Positions 7,478 through 15,244 of a stretch of DNA of 64,000 nt are shown here, in pieces (positions within the stretch are counted from its first letter, which is position 1; each line of letters begins with the position of its first letter). This DNA comes from Chryseomicrobium palamuruense. GTDB lineage: Bacteria; Bacillota; Bacilli; Bacillales_A; Planococcaceae. The notes under the pieces were generated by a model. That model searched no databases, was not told the DNA's origin, and saw only the letters and a list, made by a program, of their open reading frames with translations. The position numbers were made by a program, and so were the translations under genes. The stretch is from the NCBI RefSeq assembly GCF_042649045.1, contig NZ_JBHSEF010000011.1, positions 1 through 64,000 on the forward strand, read 5' to 3'.

Positions 7478-8383
7478 ATGGGAATAGGAAGCGACAACTT
7501 TCGCTGCTAAGTCTGGACGATCAGAAACAATACCGTTAGCGCCGTTTTTTAACAGCCGCTCCATCTCATGCTTTTCATCAATCGTCCAGTAATGGACTTG
7601 GATATTTAAGTCATGTAAAAACTTTATAAATCCTGGGGAATCCAGTCGTACAGATTTATGCTGCACTGGTAATTGAAAAACATCCGCTTTTGGGTGGTAT
7701 AAATGTTTAAACTGACTCATGTAGGCTGCATAAGCTTTTCGTACCTCTTTTTCTCCAGCTCCTAGAGCGACACGATTTTGTGCGTACAAATTAAACCGGT
7801 CGATTTGCTCATCAAAGAAGCTCGTAACGACGACACGGTCAAGTGCATCCGCGTCTTCTAAGATTCTCCATAGTTTGGATGGAAGAAGGGATCCTTCATA
7901 GGATGAGGGTGAATCTTTCATATCCATATTGATGAAAAGAAATGGGAACCGTTCTAACATCTCTTCGAGAGTCATAATGCGCGCTTTTGCTAGTTCCTCT
8001 TTCGTTAACTCATCCCGACCTTCAAAGTGCTCACTGAAATCGATTGATTGAATTTCTGAAAGAGTGAGTTCGTTTACAGATCCCTGATGACCACTTGTTC
8101 GGTCTACTGTGTCATCATGAAATACAATTATTTGTTCGTCCCGCGTCATGCGTAAATCAATTTCAAATCCATGTACACCTAATTCTGCAGCCTTTTCGAA
8201 TGCTAGTAATGTAGATTCTGGTGCAATTTTAGAACCTCCTCGATGAGCCAAGACAATTGGGTTTTCAAAAGAGAGGGCGGGTTTAGTTTCACGCTTTTGA
8301 GGTTTTGAGAGCATCTTTGTTCCTGCCCATGCAGAGCCCGCTGCTGCAGCTGCTAGTAATACAATTGTTCGTTTTTTAGCCAT
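7475..8383 (-). CDS. Glycerophosphodiester phosphodiesterase family protein
   Basis: 302 residues. An N-terminal membrane anchor or signal segment (residues about 4-22) precedes a GDPD TIM-barrel with HRGG (about 48-51), P-E-S-T-L, E-I-D-L-x-M-T-x-D and V-F-H-D-D-T motifs that supply metal ligands and catalytic histidines. It should hydrolyse glycerophosphodiesters to glycerol-3-phosphate at the outer face of the membrane. I set the start at the ATG at 8383 because AGAGGAGG lies just upstream. A longer in-frame extension to 8515 would run into the divergent ylbG gene and has no family similarity. Confidence 0.88.
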   Translation of the reverse strand: MAKKRTIVLLAAAAAGSAWAGTKMLSKPQKRETKPALSFENPIVLAHRGGSKIAPESTLLAFEKAAELGVHGFEIDLRMTRDEQIIVFHDDTVDRTSGHQGSVNELTLSEIQSIDFSEHFEGRDELTKEELAKARIMTLEEMLERFPFLFINMDMKDSPSSYEGSLLPSKLWRILEDADALDRVVVTSFFDEQIDRFNLYAQNRVALGAGEKEVRKAYAAYMSQFKHLYHPKADVFQLPVQHKSVRLDSPGFIKFLHDLNIQVHYWTIDEKHEMERLLKNGANGIVSDRPDLAAKVVASYSH

Positions 8384-8476
8384 TTCAATGCCTCCTCTAG
8401 AATCAGTTTTCAACCTATGGTAGACTTGTTTTACATTCAATACTGAACGACACCCGTTAGAAAGGATGGTACAGCT

Positions 8477-8749
8477 ATGATCGCAAGACAAGGGCTGATC
8501 GTGTTTGTCAATCATTTAAAACATGCAAAGACACTTCGCAAGTATGGACATGTCTACTTTATTTCCAAAAAGTTAAAATATGCGGTACTTTACGTCAACC
8601 AAGAAGATGTAGAGGCTGTCACAGTGAAACTTCTGAAATTACCTTTTGTGAAAAAATTAATACCGTCTGAGCGTCCCTTTATTAAAACAGAATACGAAAA
8701 TTCAAAACCGGATAAAGCGAAAGAATACGACTATAAAATTGGTCTATGA
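8477..8749 (+). CDS. ylbG: YlbG family protein (DUF2129)
   Basis: A 90-residue small basic protein matching the DUF2129/YlbG family in length and in its N-terminal R-x-G-L-I-V-F-V and L-R-K-Y-G-H-V-Y-F-I-S-K-K-x-K-Y-A segments. Function is unknown. It occupies its normal position between ricF and rsmD, although a GDPD gene is inserted between ricF and ylbG. Its last six bases overlap the opposing gene. Confidence 0.88.
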   Translation: MIARQGLIVFVNHLKHAKTLRKYGHVYFISKKLKYAVLYVNQEDVEAVTVKLLKLPFVKKLIPSERPFIKTEYENSKPDKAKEYDYKIGL

Positions 8750-9130
8750 CAAAGGCGGAAGCAAATGGTTCAATCGTAAGATAGCAATTAACGCTTGGTA
8801 GTGATGGACTGTTGATCCATATTCACTTGAGTGTTTCACTTTTAATTGAACAGGCGTGATGTGCAACTCTTCCATGGCTTCTAGAAAAGCTTGCTCGCGA
8901 CCAGAAATGGGGGCTTTTTCTTCGATGCCTTCACGACAGATATAGATAGGAATAAACGGAACGCTGCCAGCTGGCTTGAATGCTACGGCGAACGATTTGC
9001 GTATACTTCCTTGATATGGAGCTTGAAAAACATAAGCATGATGTAAACGATGGTGATTCGTTTTGGCAAGTTCGATTAATTCAAACAGATCACCATAACC
9101 TTCACCAAGTTCAATAAATCGTTGTATCAT
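8744..9130 (-). CDS. Conserved hypothetical protein (DUF7147-like)
   Basis: A 128-residue soluble protein starting M-I-Q-R-F-I-E-L-G-E-G-Y-G-D, with a central strand-rich region (F-I-P-I-Y-I-C-R-E-G) and a C-terminal helix. I believe it matches small Bacillales proteins found beside ylbG/ylbF that are sometimes mislabelled methylthioribose kinase; no kinase motif is visible. It faces away from rsmD and overlaps the ylbG end by six bases. Function unknown. Confidence 0.65.
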   Translation of the reverse strand: MIQRFIELGEGYGDLFELIELAKTNHHRLHHAYVFQAPYQGSIRKSFAVAFKPAGSVPFIPIYICREGIEEKAPISGREQAFLEAMEELHITPVQLKVKHSSEYGSTVHHYQALIAILRLNHLLPPLS

Positions 9131-9207
9131 AAAAAACGTCCTTTCAACTTCTAACCTACTTATGTTAATTTACTAAATATCAATCCATTTGGAAAGGGGG
9201 ATCTTCT

Positions 9208-9783
9208 TTGAGAATTGTAGCAGGCACTCGAAAAAGCATCCCATTAAAAGCCATCCCTGGAGATGGGACCCGACCGACTACAGATAAAGTAAAAGAATCA
9301 CTTTTTAACATTATCGGCCCTTATTTTGATGGAGAGCGCGTTCTCGACCTATTTGCTGGGTCAGGGGGTCTAGGCCTTGAAGCGCTTAGCCGCGGAGCAA
9401 AAGAAGCCGTTTTTGTCGAAAAAAATGGCAAGGCGATTCAAGTATTGAAAGAAAATGTGGAAAAAGCAAAATTTATTGAAGAAGCGGTTATACTAAAAGA
9501 AGATGCAAAAAAAGCAGTGGAGAGATTAGCTGAAGAGAACCGGGTTTTTGACCTTGTTTTTTTGGATCCGCCGTATGCACAAACTAAACTATACTCTCTA
9601 GCTGAAAGACTACTTGAACTTCAACTGATAGCGACAGATGCTTTCATCATTTGTGAACATGAAAAACATCTCGCAATCAGCGACTTATTACCATCCTTCA
9701 CGCACGTACGCACAGAGATTTATGGATCATTGGCTATCTCTCTATTTGAGTGCAAGGAAACTAAAGGAGATACGACCTCATGA
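9208..9783 (+). CDS. rsmD: 16S rRNA (guanine(966)-N(2))-methyltransferase RsmD
   Basis: 191 residues of the RsmD (YlbH) family. The SAM-binding loop reads LDLFAGSGGLGLEALSRGA (about residues 45-63), and the catalytic motif is LDPPYA (about 119-124). It methylates G966 of 16S rRNA during 30S assembly. The TTG start follows GGAAAGGGGG. Its stop overlaps the coaD start (ATGA), so the two are translationally coupled as in other Bacillales. Confidence 0.95.
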   Translation: MRIVAGTRKSIPLKAIPGDGTRPTTDKVKESLFNIIGPYFDGERVLDLFAGSGGLGLEALSRGAKEAVFVEKNGKAIQVLKENVEKAKFIEEAVILKEDAKKAVERLAEENRVFDLVFLDPPYAQTKLYSLAERLLELQLIATDAFIICEHEKHLAISDLLPSFTHVRTEIYGSLAISLFECKETKGDTTS

Positions 9784-10262
9784 AAATTGCAGTTGTCCCT
9801 GGCTCATTTGATCCCATCACTAATGGCCATTTAGATATCATTACGCGTGCGTCTATGATTTTCGATAAAATTAAAGTTGTTGTCTTAAACAATTCTTCTA
9901 AGAATCCACTTTTCACCGTAGAAGAGAGAATGGATTTAATAGCTACATCAACGCAACACTTAGGGAATGTAGAAGTAGATACGTTCTCAGGATTATTGGT
10001 GGATTATACCAAACAAGAAAAAGCACAAGCCATTATTCGTGGACTTCGTGCCGTCTCTGATTTTGAATATGAAATGCAAATTACTTCGATGAACCGAAAA
10101 TTAAACGATCAAGTCGAAACATTGTTCATCATGACGAAAAATGAGTATTCTTTTTTAAGTTCGAGTATTGTAAAAGAAGTAGCAAAATATCAAGCAGAGC
10201 TCAGTGAATTTGTACCTGCACCTGTGGAAGCGGCTTTAAAAAAGAAATATACCAAAGAGTGA
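9780..10262 (+). CDS. coaD: Phosphopantetheine adenylyltransferase CoaD
   Basis: 160 residues, the standard length. It has the nucleotidyltransferase signature PGSFDPITNGHLDII (8-22) and the S-S-S-I-V-K-E motif near residue 128. It makes dephospho-CoA from 4'-phosphopantetheine and ATP, the penultimate CoA step. The same window carries coaBC at 61.3 kb. It overlaps rsmD by four bases and a terminator hairpin begins inside its stop codon. Confidence 0.97.
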   Translation: MKIAVVPGSFDPITNGHLDIITRASMIFDKIKVVVLNNSSKNPLFTVEERMDLIATSTQHLGNVEVDTFSGLLVDYTKQEKAQAIIRGLRAVSDFEYEMQITSMNRKLNDQVETLFIMTKNEYSFLSSSIVKEVAKYQAELSEFVPAPVEAALKKKYTKE

Positions 10263-10285
10263 AGCTCGTGCTTCATTCTTTTTTT
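10260..10285 (+). terminator. Terminator of rsmD-coaD
   Basis: Stem TGAAGC (10260-10265) with GCTTCA (10270-10275), loop TCGT, followed by TTCTTTTTTT. The 5' arm includes the coaD stop codon. Confidence 0.8.
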
Positions 10286-11138
10286 ATATGAACAAGTAAA
10301 TAAAGAGCCACAGGACCAAAATAGTGAGGAGTCGGCTAAACCAATAGGGGATAAATGAAATAGCTTCCCCGCGGAGAAGCAGGATGTTTTGTAAATGAAC
10401 ACTCATGCCAGAAAATCCTAAGAAAAATGCACAAAGATATACGTCTTCAACAGAAGTATTTAATAGGCCGATGCCTGAGGAGAGTTCTAACAAACCGTAA
10501 CTCAAGACCCGCCCAGTGCCAGAAAATGAAAACATTTCAGCTATGACTTCGGCGCATGCTGAGCTGACAATGACAGATACGGCTATGGTTGTCAAAGTTT
10601 CAGCTAGAGAAAGAAAAAATGAAGAAGTTGGTCGTTTAGCCTTTTGAACCACTCCGGCTATTGTCGATTGTTTCTTTACCCAATAGAAAAAGAGTGTCCC
10701 GTTGATTACATGTAGCAAAAGAAAAAACGTGATTCCTAAGCGAATGTCATAGAAAATTCCTGCGCCAATAAACCCGATTAGAAACATAGGGCTTGGAAAC
10801 TGAAGGGCACTGAAAAGAAGACCTGGACGCTGAATCGTTTGTCTTTGCATCGTTTGTTTTAGTAATGCTGCACCAGTGGGATACCCACCAATCGACGACA
10901 GAATATAAAGCCACAGAGGACGTATCGGCTTGTCTTTTTTAGAATGGAGAAACATAAATAATTTGGATAGTGTAAGGAAAGGTAATAAATATGGAATCAG
11001 GACCGTAAGAAATAGAGTAAGTCCGCGAGTTGCCCCTTCGTAAGAAGCGGTAGGGAAGAGCAGACCAAGGCCCATTAAGAGGAGACAACTTACTTGTATG
11101 ATGAGGTGGACGATGAACAGCTCCTTAGTTGGTATCAC
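10284..11138 (-). CDS. ylbJ: YlbJ-like sporulation integral membrane protein
   Basis: A 284-residue polytopic membrane protein (about seven hydrophobic segments) with the nucleoside-recognition/gate-like features of YlbJ: G-G-Y-P-T-G-A near residue 85, S-P-M-F-L-I-G near 115, and L-G-F-S-G-M-S-V near the C-terminus. In B. subtilis YlbJ is a sigma-E-controlled sporulation membrane protein of about 400 residues, so this copy is distinctly shorter. It lies in the expected place between coaD and ylbL but points the opposite way from its neighbours. Confidence 0.72.
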   Translation of the reverse strand: MIPTKELFIVHLIIQVSCLLLMGLGLLFPTASYEGATRGLTLFLTVLIPYLLPFLTLSKLFMFLHSKKDKPIRPLWLYILSSIGGYPTGAALLKQTMQRQTIQRPGLLFSALQFPSPMFLIGFIGAGIFYDIRLGITFFLLLHVINGTLFFYWVKKQSTIAGVVQKAKRPTSSFFLSLAETLTTIAVSVIVSSACAEVIAEMFSFSGTGRVLSYGLLELSSGIGLLNTSVEDVYLCAFFLGFSGMSVHLQNILLLRGEAISFIPYWFSRLLTILVLWLFIYLFI

Positions 11139-11184
11139 GCATCGGTCATGCTAAACTAATGAAAGATAAAAGGGGGCTTTTGGT

Positions 11185-12234
11185 ATGACAGCATTCAAAA
11201 ATTGGGGAATATGGATTGCTTTCATTGTACTATTACTATTTTTATTTTATCCACTGGATTATTATATTTCTAAACCGGGCGGTGCATACGAAATATCTCC
11301 CATCGTCGAGGTGGAAAATCAAGATACAGATGACGAAGGTGAATTGCGATTACTCACAATTGCGCTTTCGAAAGCAACCCCTGCAACATATCTCTATCAA
11401 CTGTGGCGGGATCCAGATCATTTAATGGAAGCAAATCAAATACGTAGGGAAAACGAAGATGACGAAGCCTATGAAGTGCGCCAATTAAAGTTGATGTCTA
11501 ATTCCCAAATTAATGCCATTCAAGTTGCCTATGAACAAACAGGAAATGAGTACACTATAACAAATAACGGGTTATTTATTTATTCTGTTGTGAAAGGGAG
11601 TCCGGCAGATGGGAAATTGCAGCCTGGAGACCGAATCATTAATTTAGAAGGTGCACAGGAAATTTCAGAAGCTGTATTACAAGAATTATTAGCAACTAAA
11701 AAAGTGGGAGATAGGATTGAACTTACCGTACAGAGAGACGGACAAACTCGCCAAGTGGAAATAACCCTTGGCAGCATTCCAGAAATCCCAGGACGTCCGG
11801 CAGTTGGGATATCCTATCAACAAGATCGACAGATTGCAACGGAGCGCAATGTGGTATTTCATTCCGAAGAAATCGGTGGACCCTCTGCAGGATTAATGTT
11901 TACATTAGAGATTATGAATCAGTTGTTAGATGAGGATTTGACAAAGGGCTACCGAATTGCTGGAACTGGAGAAATCTTACAAGATGGTACAGTGGGACGA
12001 ATTGGTGGGGTGGATTTGAAAGTGGTTGCTGCTGCAGATGAACAAGTGGATTTCATGTTTGCACCAGATGATGAATTATCAGAAGATGTATTGGCTAAAA
12101 ATCCAGATTTAGAGACCAATTATCAAATGGCCGTCCGCACGGCGACAGAAGAGAACTTAGATATTGAAATTGTTCCTGTCAAAACGATTCAAGATGCACT
12201 CGAGTACTTAGAAAAGCTGCCTCCTAAATCATAA
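11185..12234 (+). CDS. ylbL: YlbL, PDZ-Lon membrane protease
   Basis: 349 residues. One N-terminal transmembrane helix (about 8-25), a PDZ domain (about 125-205) and a C-terminal Lon-type proteolytic domain with nucleophile Ser234 in GGPSAG and Lys279 in G-G-V-D-L-K. The Ser-Lys spacing of 45 matches the family dyad. In B. subtilis YlbL degrades the division inhibitor YneA after DNA damage; relatives such as SepM process peptides outside the cell. The ATG follows AAAGGGGGC. Its 3' end overlaps tmcAL by 11 bases. Confidence 0.93.
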   Translation: MTAFKNWGIWIAFIVLLLFLFYPLDYYISKPGGAYEISPIVEVENQDTDDEGELRLLTIALSKATPATYLYQLWRDPDHLMEANQIRRENEDDEAYEVRQLKLMSNSQINAIQVAYEQTGNEYTITNNGLFIYSVVKGSPADGKLQPGDRIINLEGAQEISEAVLQELLATKKVGDRIELTVQRDGQTRQVEITLGSIPEIPGRPAVGISYQQDRQIATERNVVFHSEEIGGPSAGLMFTLEIMNQLLDEDLTKGYRIAGTGEILQDGTVGRIGGVDLKVVAAADEQVDFMFAPDDELSEDVLAKNPDLETNYQMAVRTATEENLDIEIVPVKTIQDALEYLEKLPPKS

Positions 12235-12246
12235 GAGGCAGCTTTT
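12212..12246 (+). terminator. Bidirectional terminator of ylbL and tmcAL
   Basis: A 12-bp stem (12212-12223 with 12235-12246), A-rich on the left and T-rich on the right. It is embedded in the overlapping 3' ends of both genes. Confidence 0.85.
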
Positions 12247-13435
12247 TATATTCGTGACCAACGAGTTGATGGAGCTTTTCGCTTTCAAATCCTAAATAGT
12301 ACACATTGCTTGCCCGAATATCTTGTGCAATAAAGGAGCTCTTTGAGCTCGCTAGCCGAGAGACGAGAGGGAGCTCGAGATCCTTTTTGACAGAATTTAA
12401 ATAGAGCTGTCCTTTATTGCTCATACCGATGAGGCGAATCGCGTCAGGCAATTTATCCGTCCGTTCGGTTTCGAGAAATCCCGTATAGATATGAGTAAGC
12501 ATGCGCTGCAAACGTGTCCAAGTGTAGCGTTTCGACTTTAACTTTCGCATGAATTCATCGTAGCTAGATGAGGAAGCCGCATGTTTTAATAGAGCATGTT
12601 CAATACCTTCGGTGACTTCCGCTATCGCTGCAAGCTGTTGACTGGTCTTAGAGAGAATGGCGAACCGTAGAGTTGGCCAGAACTGACTCCAACTTGCGAA
12701 CTGCCTGTAGGATGTAAACCAAGAATCTAATTCGTTAAGCGTTGTCTCAGGCATAAAGGATGCCGCAGTATGTAATTCTTGCGTTTCAAACAGCGCTTTT
12801 CGGATACCAGTAGCACTCGCAATGGATTGAGTTGGTGTAATCTCATCGTGGTATCCAGCTCCAATCCGCTGAATCGTTTGCGGTGTAATGGGTAAACTGT
12901 ATGTATAGCAAGCTTCTGTATAATGATAGCCCAGTATGTTGTTAGGCTTTGAAAGATCAACCACATCTTGTCCAGGGACTAGCGTTTGAAGTGTAACAAA
13001 AGCATGTTGTAGAGCTTGAGGATAACTACTACCCGAATGAACAGCTTCCCGTATCGCTTGTTGGTAGACATGTTCATTCGAGCGGATGAGCTGAACGGTC
13101 TGATGAAAAGCTCCGATATCACCATGTTCGCTTCCAAATACAAAGGAATCTGCCTTGAGTGCATTTAATAAAAATATTGAGGCGGAAGCGAATTCTTTTG
13201 CAGAAGCTGTTGCATATCGGTAAGGTAGTTCCACCACAAGGTCGACACCTGCTTGAAGTGACATTTTAGCGCGCGTCCATTTATCTACGAGTGCTGGTTC
13301 CCCACGCTGTAGGAAATTGCCTGACATGACAGCAATTACTACATCTGCACCCGTTGCATTACGTGCCTGTTGAGCATGATAGAAATGTCCATTATGAAAC
13401 GGATTATGTTCGACAACTAGTCCTGTTGCTTTCAA
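12224..13435 (-). CDS. tmcAL: tRNA(Met) cytidine acetate ligase TmcAL
   Basis: 403 residues of the YlbM/TmcAL family. It has the nucleotidyltransferase-like N-terminus VVEHNPFHNGH (8-18), V-A-V-M-S-G-N-F-x-Q-R-G-E-P near 35-50 and S-K-P-N-N-I-L-G-Y near 165. It activates acetate with ATP to form N4-acetylcytidine at the wobble position of elongator tRNA-Met. The start ATG is preceded by AAGGAGCGATGC. It converges on ylbL, the conserved ylb order. Confidence 0.94.
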   Translation of the reverse strand: MKATGLVVEHNPFHNGHFYHAQQARNATGADVVIAVMSGNFLQRGEPALVDKWTRAKMSLQAGVDLVVELPYRYATASAKEFASASIFLLNALKADSFVFGSEHGDIGAFHQTVQLIRSNEHVYQQAIREAVHSGSSYPQALQHAFVTLQTLVPGQDVVDLSKPNNILGYHYTEACYTYSLPITPQTIQRIGAGYHDEITPTQSIASATGIRKALFETQELHTAASFMPETTLNELDSWFTSYRQFASWSQFWPTLRFAILSKTSQQLAAIAEVTEGIEHALLKHAASSSSYDEFMRKLKSKRYTWTRLQRMLTHIYTGFLETERTDKLPDAIRLIGMSNKGQLYLNSVKKDLELPLVSRLASSKSSFIAQDIRASNVYYLGFESEKLHQLVGHEYKKLPLMI

Positions 13436-13503
13436 TTTGCATCGCTCCTTCGTATACTAGTACTTAGTATACGGTGCAAGAAACAAGGTGACAAGAAATT
13501 ATC

Positions 13504-13532
13504 TTGACATCTATTTCTGCACGTTATATAAT
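13504..13532 (+). promoter_or_regulatory. Consensus sigma-A promoter of ylbN-rpmF
   Basis: TTGACA (13504-13509), exactly 17 bases, TATAAT (13527-13532). This is a perfect match to the vegetative consensus, fitting high expression of a ribosomal protein operon. Confidence 0.93.
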
Positions 13533-13561
13533 CAACTTTGTTGTCTTGAGGTGATAAATGT

Positions 13562-14080
13562 ATGAAGTGGACAATTCATCAATTGGCGAAATACCGCCGT
13601 AGTCAGATGGAGATTGACGAAAAGGTTCAATTACCTGAACTTATGAAACGAAATCCGGAAATTCGGCACGTATCACCCGTACATGTAAAGGCCCGTTGTA
13701 CAGTCGGTGCAACGAGTTTAACTTGCCGCTTTGAGTTAACTGGCGAATTGATTCTCCCGTGCTCACGCACATGGGAAGATGTTCCTTTTCCATTTCAGAT
13801 TGAGTCGACAGAAGTGTTTGACTGGTCGGAACACGCAGAAGAAAGTGATCATACACATGTTGTTACAACAGATGTGATTAACGTTGATCCTGTGTTGGAA
13901 GAGTTGATCCTGTTAACGATTCCTCTCCAAGTTTTTAAAGAAGATGCAAATACACCCGAAGGCGGAAGCTTTTGGAGTTACGCAACGGAAGAAGAACTGG
14001 CGGAAAAAGAAGCAAGCGAAAAAAAGACGGATCCAAGACTTGCTGACTTAGCTAAGTATTTTGATCAAACAGACGATTAG
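13562..14080 (+). CDS. ylbN: YceD/YlbN family protein (DUF177)
   Basis: 172 residues of the DUF177 family, which precedes rpmF in most bacteria. It shows C-x-x-T-C-R-F-E-L-T-G-E-L near residue 55 and D-P-V-L-E-E-L-I-L-L-T-I-P near 115; the acidic C-terminus is typical. Plant and bacterial relatives are linked to 23S rRNA accumulation. The ATG lies after a TTGAGGTGATAA ribosome site. rpmF follows 21 bases later in the same operon. Confidence 0.92.
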   Translation: MKWTIHQLAKYRRSQMEIDEKVQLPELMKRNPEIRHVSPVHVKARCTVGATSLTCRFELTGELILPCSRTWEDVPFPFQIESTEVFDWSEHAEESDHTHVVTTDVINVDPVLEELILLTIPLQVFKEDANTPEGGSFWSYATEEELAEKEASEKKTDPRLADLAKYFDQTDD

Positions 14081-14101
14081 ATCTGTAAGGAGGTGCCATC
14101 A

Positions 14102-14275
14102 ATGGCTGTACCATTTAGAAGAACTTCTAAAACTGCGAAAAGAAAGCGTCGTACGCATTTCAAACTATCTGTACCTGGTATGGTTGCATGTCCAAACTGT
14201 GGTGAAGCAAAATTGGCTCACCGCGTATGTAAATCATGCGGTCACTACAAAGGGAAAGAAGTTGTAAGCAAATAA
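14102..14275 (+). CDS. rpmF: 50S ribosomal protein L32
   Basis: 57 residues, the normal L32 length. It has the N-terminal A-V-P-F-R-R-T-S-K and a zinc ribbon C-P-N-C-G ... C-K-S-C-G, so this is the zinc-binding (C+) form. The ATG at 14102 follows TAAGGAGGTGCC with ideal spacing; a longer in-frame version adding three residues is not needed. Co-transcribed with ylbN. Confidence 0.97.
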   Translation: MAVPFRRTSKTAKRKRRTHFKLSVPGMVACPNCGEAKLAHRVCKSCGHYKGKEVVSK

Positions 14276-14301
14276 TTCAGTATTTGCGCAGCAGATAAAT
14301 A

Positions 14302-14330
14302 CTGATAACTTCTAGAGTTATCCGTATAAT
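14302..14330 (+). promoter_or_regulatory. Putative promoter with internal palindrome ahead of the enoyl-CoA hydratase gene
   Basis: CTGATA (14302-14307), 17 bases, TATAAT (14325-14330). The spacer holds a perfect dyad, GATAACT (14304-14310) and AGTTATC (14316-14322), with a five-base centre. This placement is typical of a repressor operator. A terminator hairpin starts directly after the -10, so the promoter's activity is uncertain. Confidence 0.45.
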
Positions 14331-14376
14331 AAAGACTATCAGAGAGACCATGGCTCTTTGATAGTCTTTTTTTTAT
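14331..14376 (+). terminator. Terminator of ylbN-rpmF
   Basis: A long stem, AAGACTATCA-GAGAG paired with CTCTT-TGATAGTCTT around an ACCATGG loop, followed by a run of T. Confidence 0.88.
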
Positions 14377-14389
14377 TGGAGGAAAACAG

Positions 14390-15148
14390 ATGAGCTTTCG
14401 AATCGATCAGTTAAATGGGATTTTACAGTTTCAAATTACACGTCCTCATATACATAATGCAGTGAACCATGAAGTCATAGAAGGTCTAACTCTTTTTATT
14501 GAGCGCATGAAACAGCCAGACGTTCACTTTGGCGTCATTACAGGAGAAGGAGACAAAGCCTTTTGTAGTGGTGGGGACTTGAGCGTGTTCCATTCTCTTG
14601 TGACAGAAGCGGAAGCATGGGAAGTTCATAATCGTATGGCGATGCTCCTGTATGAGCTTGCTGTGCAACCTGTGCCTGTTATTGCCCTCATTAATGGAAC
14701 GGCAATTGGTGGTGGTGCAGAAATTGCCTCTGCGTGTGACTACCGTTTAATCAAAAAAACGGCTAAAGCGGGATTTGTACAAGGTAGGCTTGCGATTACC
14801 TCCGGTTGGGGTGGGACGACTCTCTTGCATGAAAAAGGAATGCGTTATGACCATCTTCTGCAATTGACAACGGAAGCGGAACCTCTTCCAGCCGACAGAT
14901 TAGTAGACATTGGTTGGGCGACAGAGGTATATGATGGGGATAAGTGGGCAGCGCTCTCGAAATTTGTTCACAAGATGAAAGCACACCACCCTACAGTGGC
15001 AAAAGCTTATAAAGAACTGTTGACAACAAAGTTACGTGAGGCGAAGGTGAAAGAACGTATCTTGAACGAAGCACGTCAATGTGCAGTTCTATGGGAAAAA
15101 GAACCTCACCACGCAGCAGTAGCACAATTTTTAAATCGCAAAAAATAA
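14390..15148 (+). CDS. Enoyl-CoA hydratase/isomerase family protein
   Basis: 252 residues of the crotonase fold. The oxyanion-hole motif A-F-C-S-G-G-D-L is near residues 60-67 and N-G-T-A-I-G-G-G-A-E near 103-112. It acts on acyl-CoA thioesters (hydration, isomerisation or decarboxylation); the second glutamate typical of hydratases is not obvious at the usual place, so the exact reaction is open. The ATG follows TTGGAGG. It lies upstream of a three-gene acyl-CoA carboxylase operon but has its own promoter region, and the carboxylase genes have another. Confidence 0.85.
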   Translation: MSFRIDQLNGILQFQITRPHIHNAVNHEVIEGLTLFIERMKQPDVHFGVITGEGDKAFCSGGDLSVFHSLVTEAEAWEVHNRMAMLLYELAVQPVPVIALINGTAIGGGAEIASACDYRLIKKTAKAGFVQGRLAITSGWGGTTLLHEKGMRYDHLLQLTTEAEPLPADRLVDIGWATEVYDGDKWAALSKFVHKMKAHHPTVAKAYKELLTTKLREAKVKERILNEARQCAVLWEKEPHHAAVAQFLNRKK

Positions 15149-15186
15149 AAATTGTCTCTAATTTCTGAGAATTTGATAATTCATAG

Positions 15187-15214
15187 TTGAAATCGCTTTC
15201 ATTTATCGTATAGA
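15187..15214 (+). promoter_or_regulatory. Sigma-A promoter of the acyl-CoA carboxylase operon with CcpA cre site
   Basis: TTGAAA (15187-15192), 16 bases, TATAGA (15209-15214). The cre sequence TGAAATCGCTTTCA (15188-15201) fits the TGWAANCGNTNWCA consensus at every defined position and overlaps the -35. Binding of CcpA-HPr(Ser-P) there should repress the operon when preferred sugars are present. Confidence 0.8.
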
Positions 15215-15244
15215 CTTAGAACGTGTGGGAAGGGGAGAAATAAG

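Noticed and set aside
8384..8515. N-terminal extension of the GDPD gene
   Set aside because: It overlaps divergent ylbG, has no ribosome site, and an excellent site precedes the ATG at 8383.
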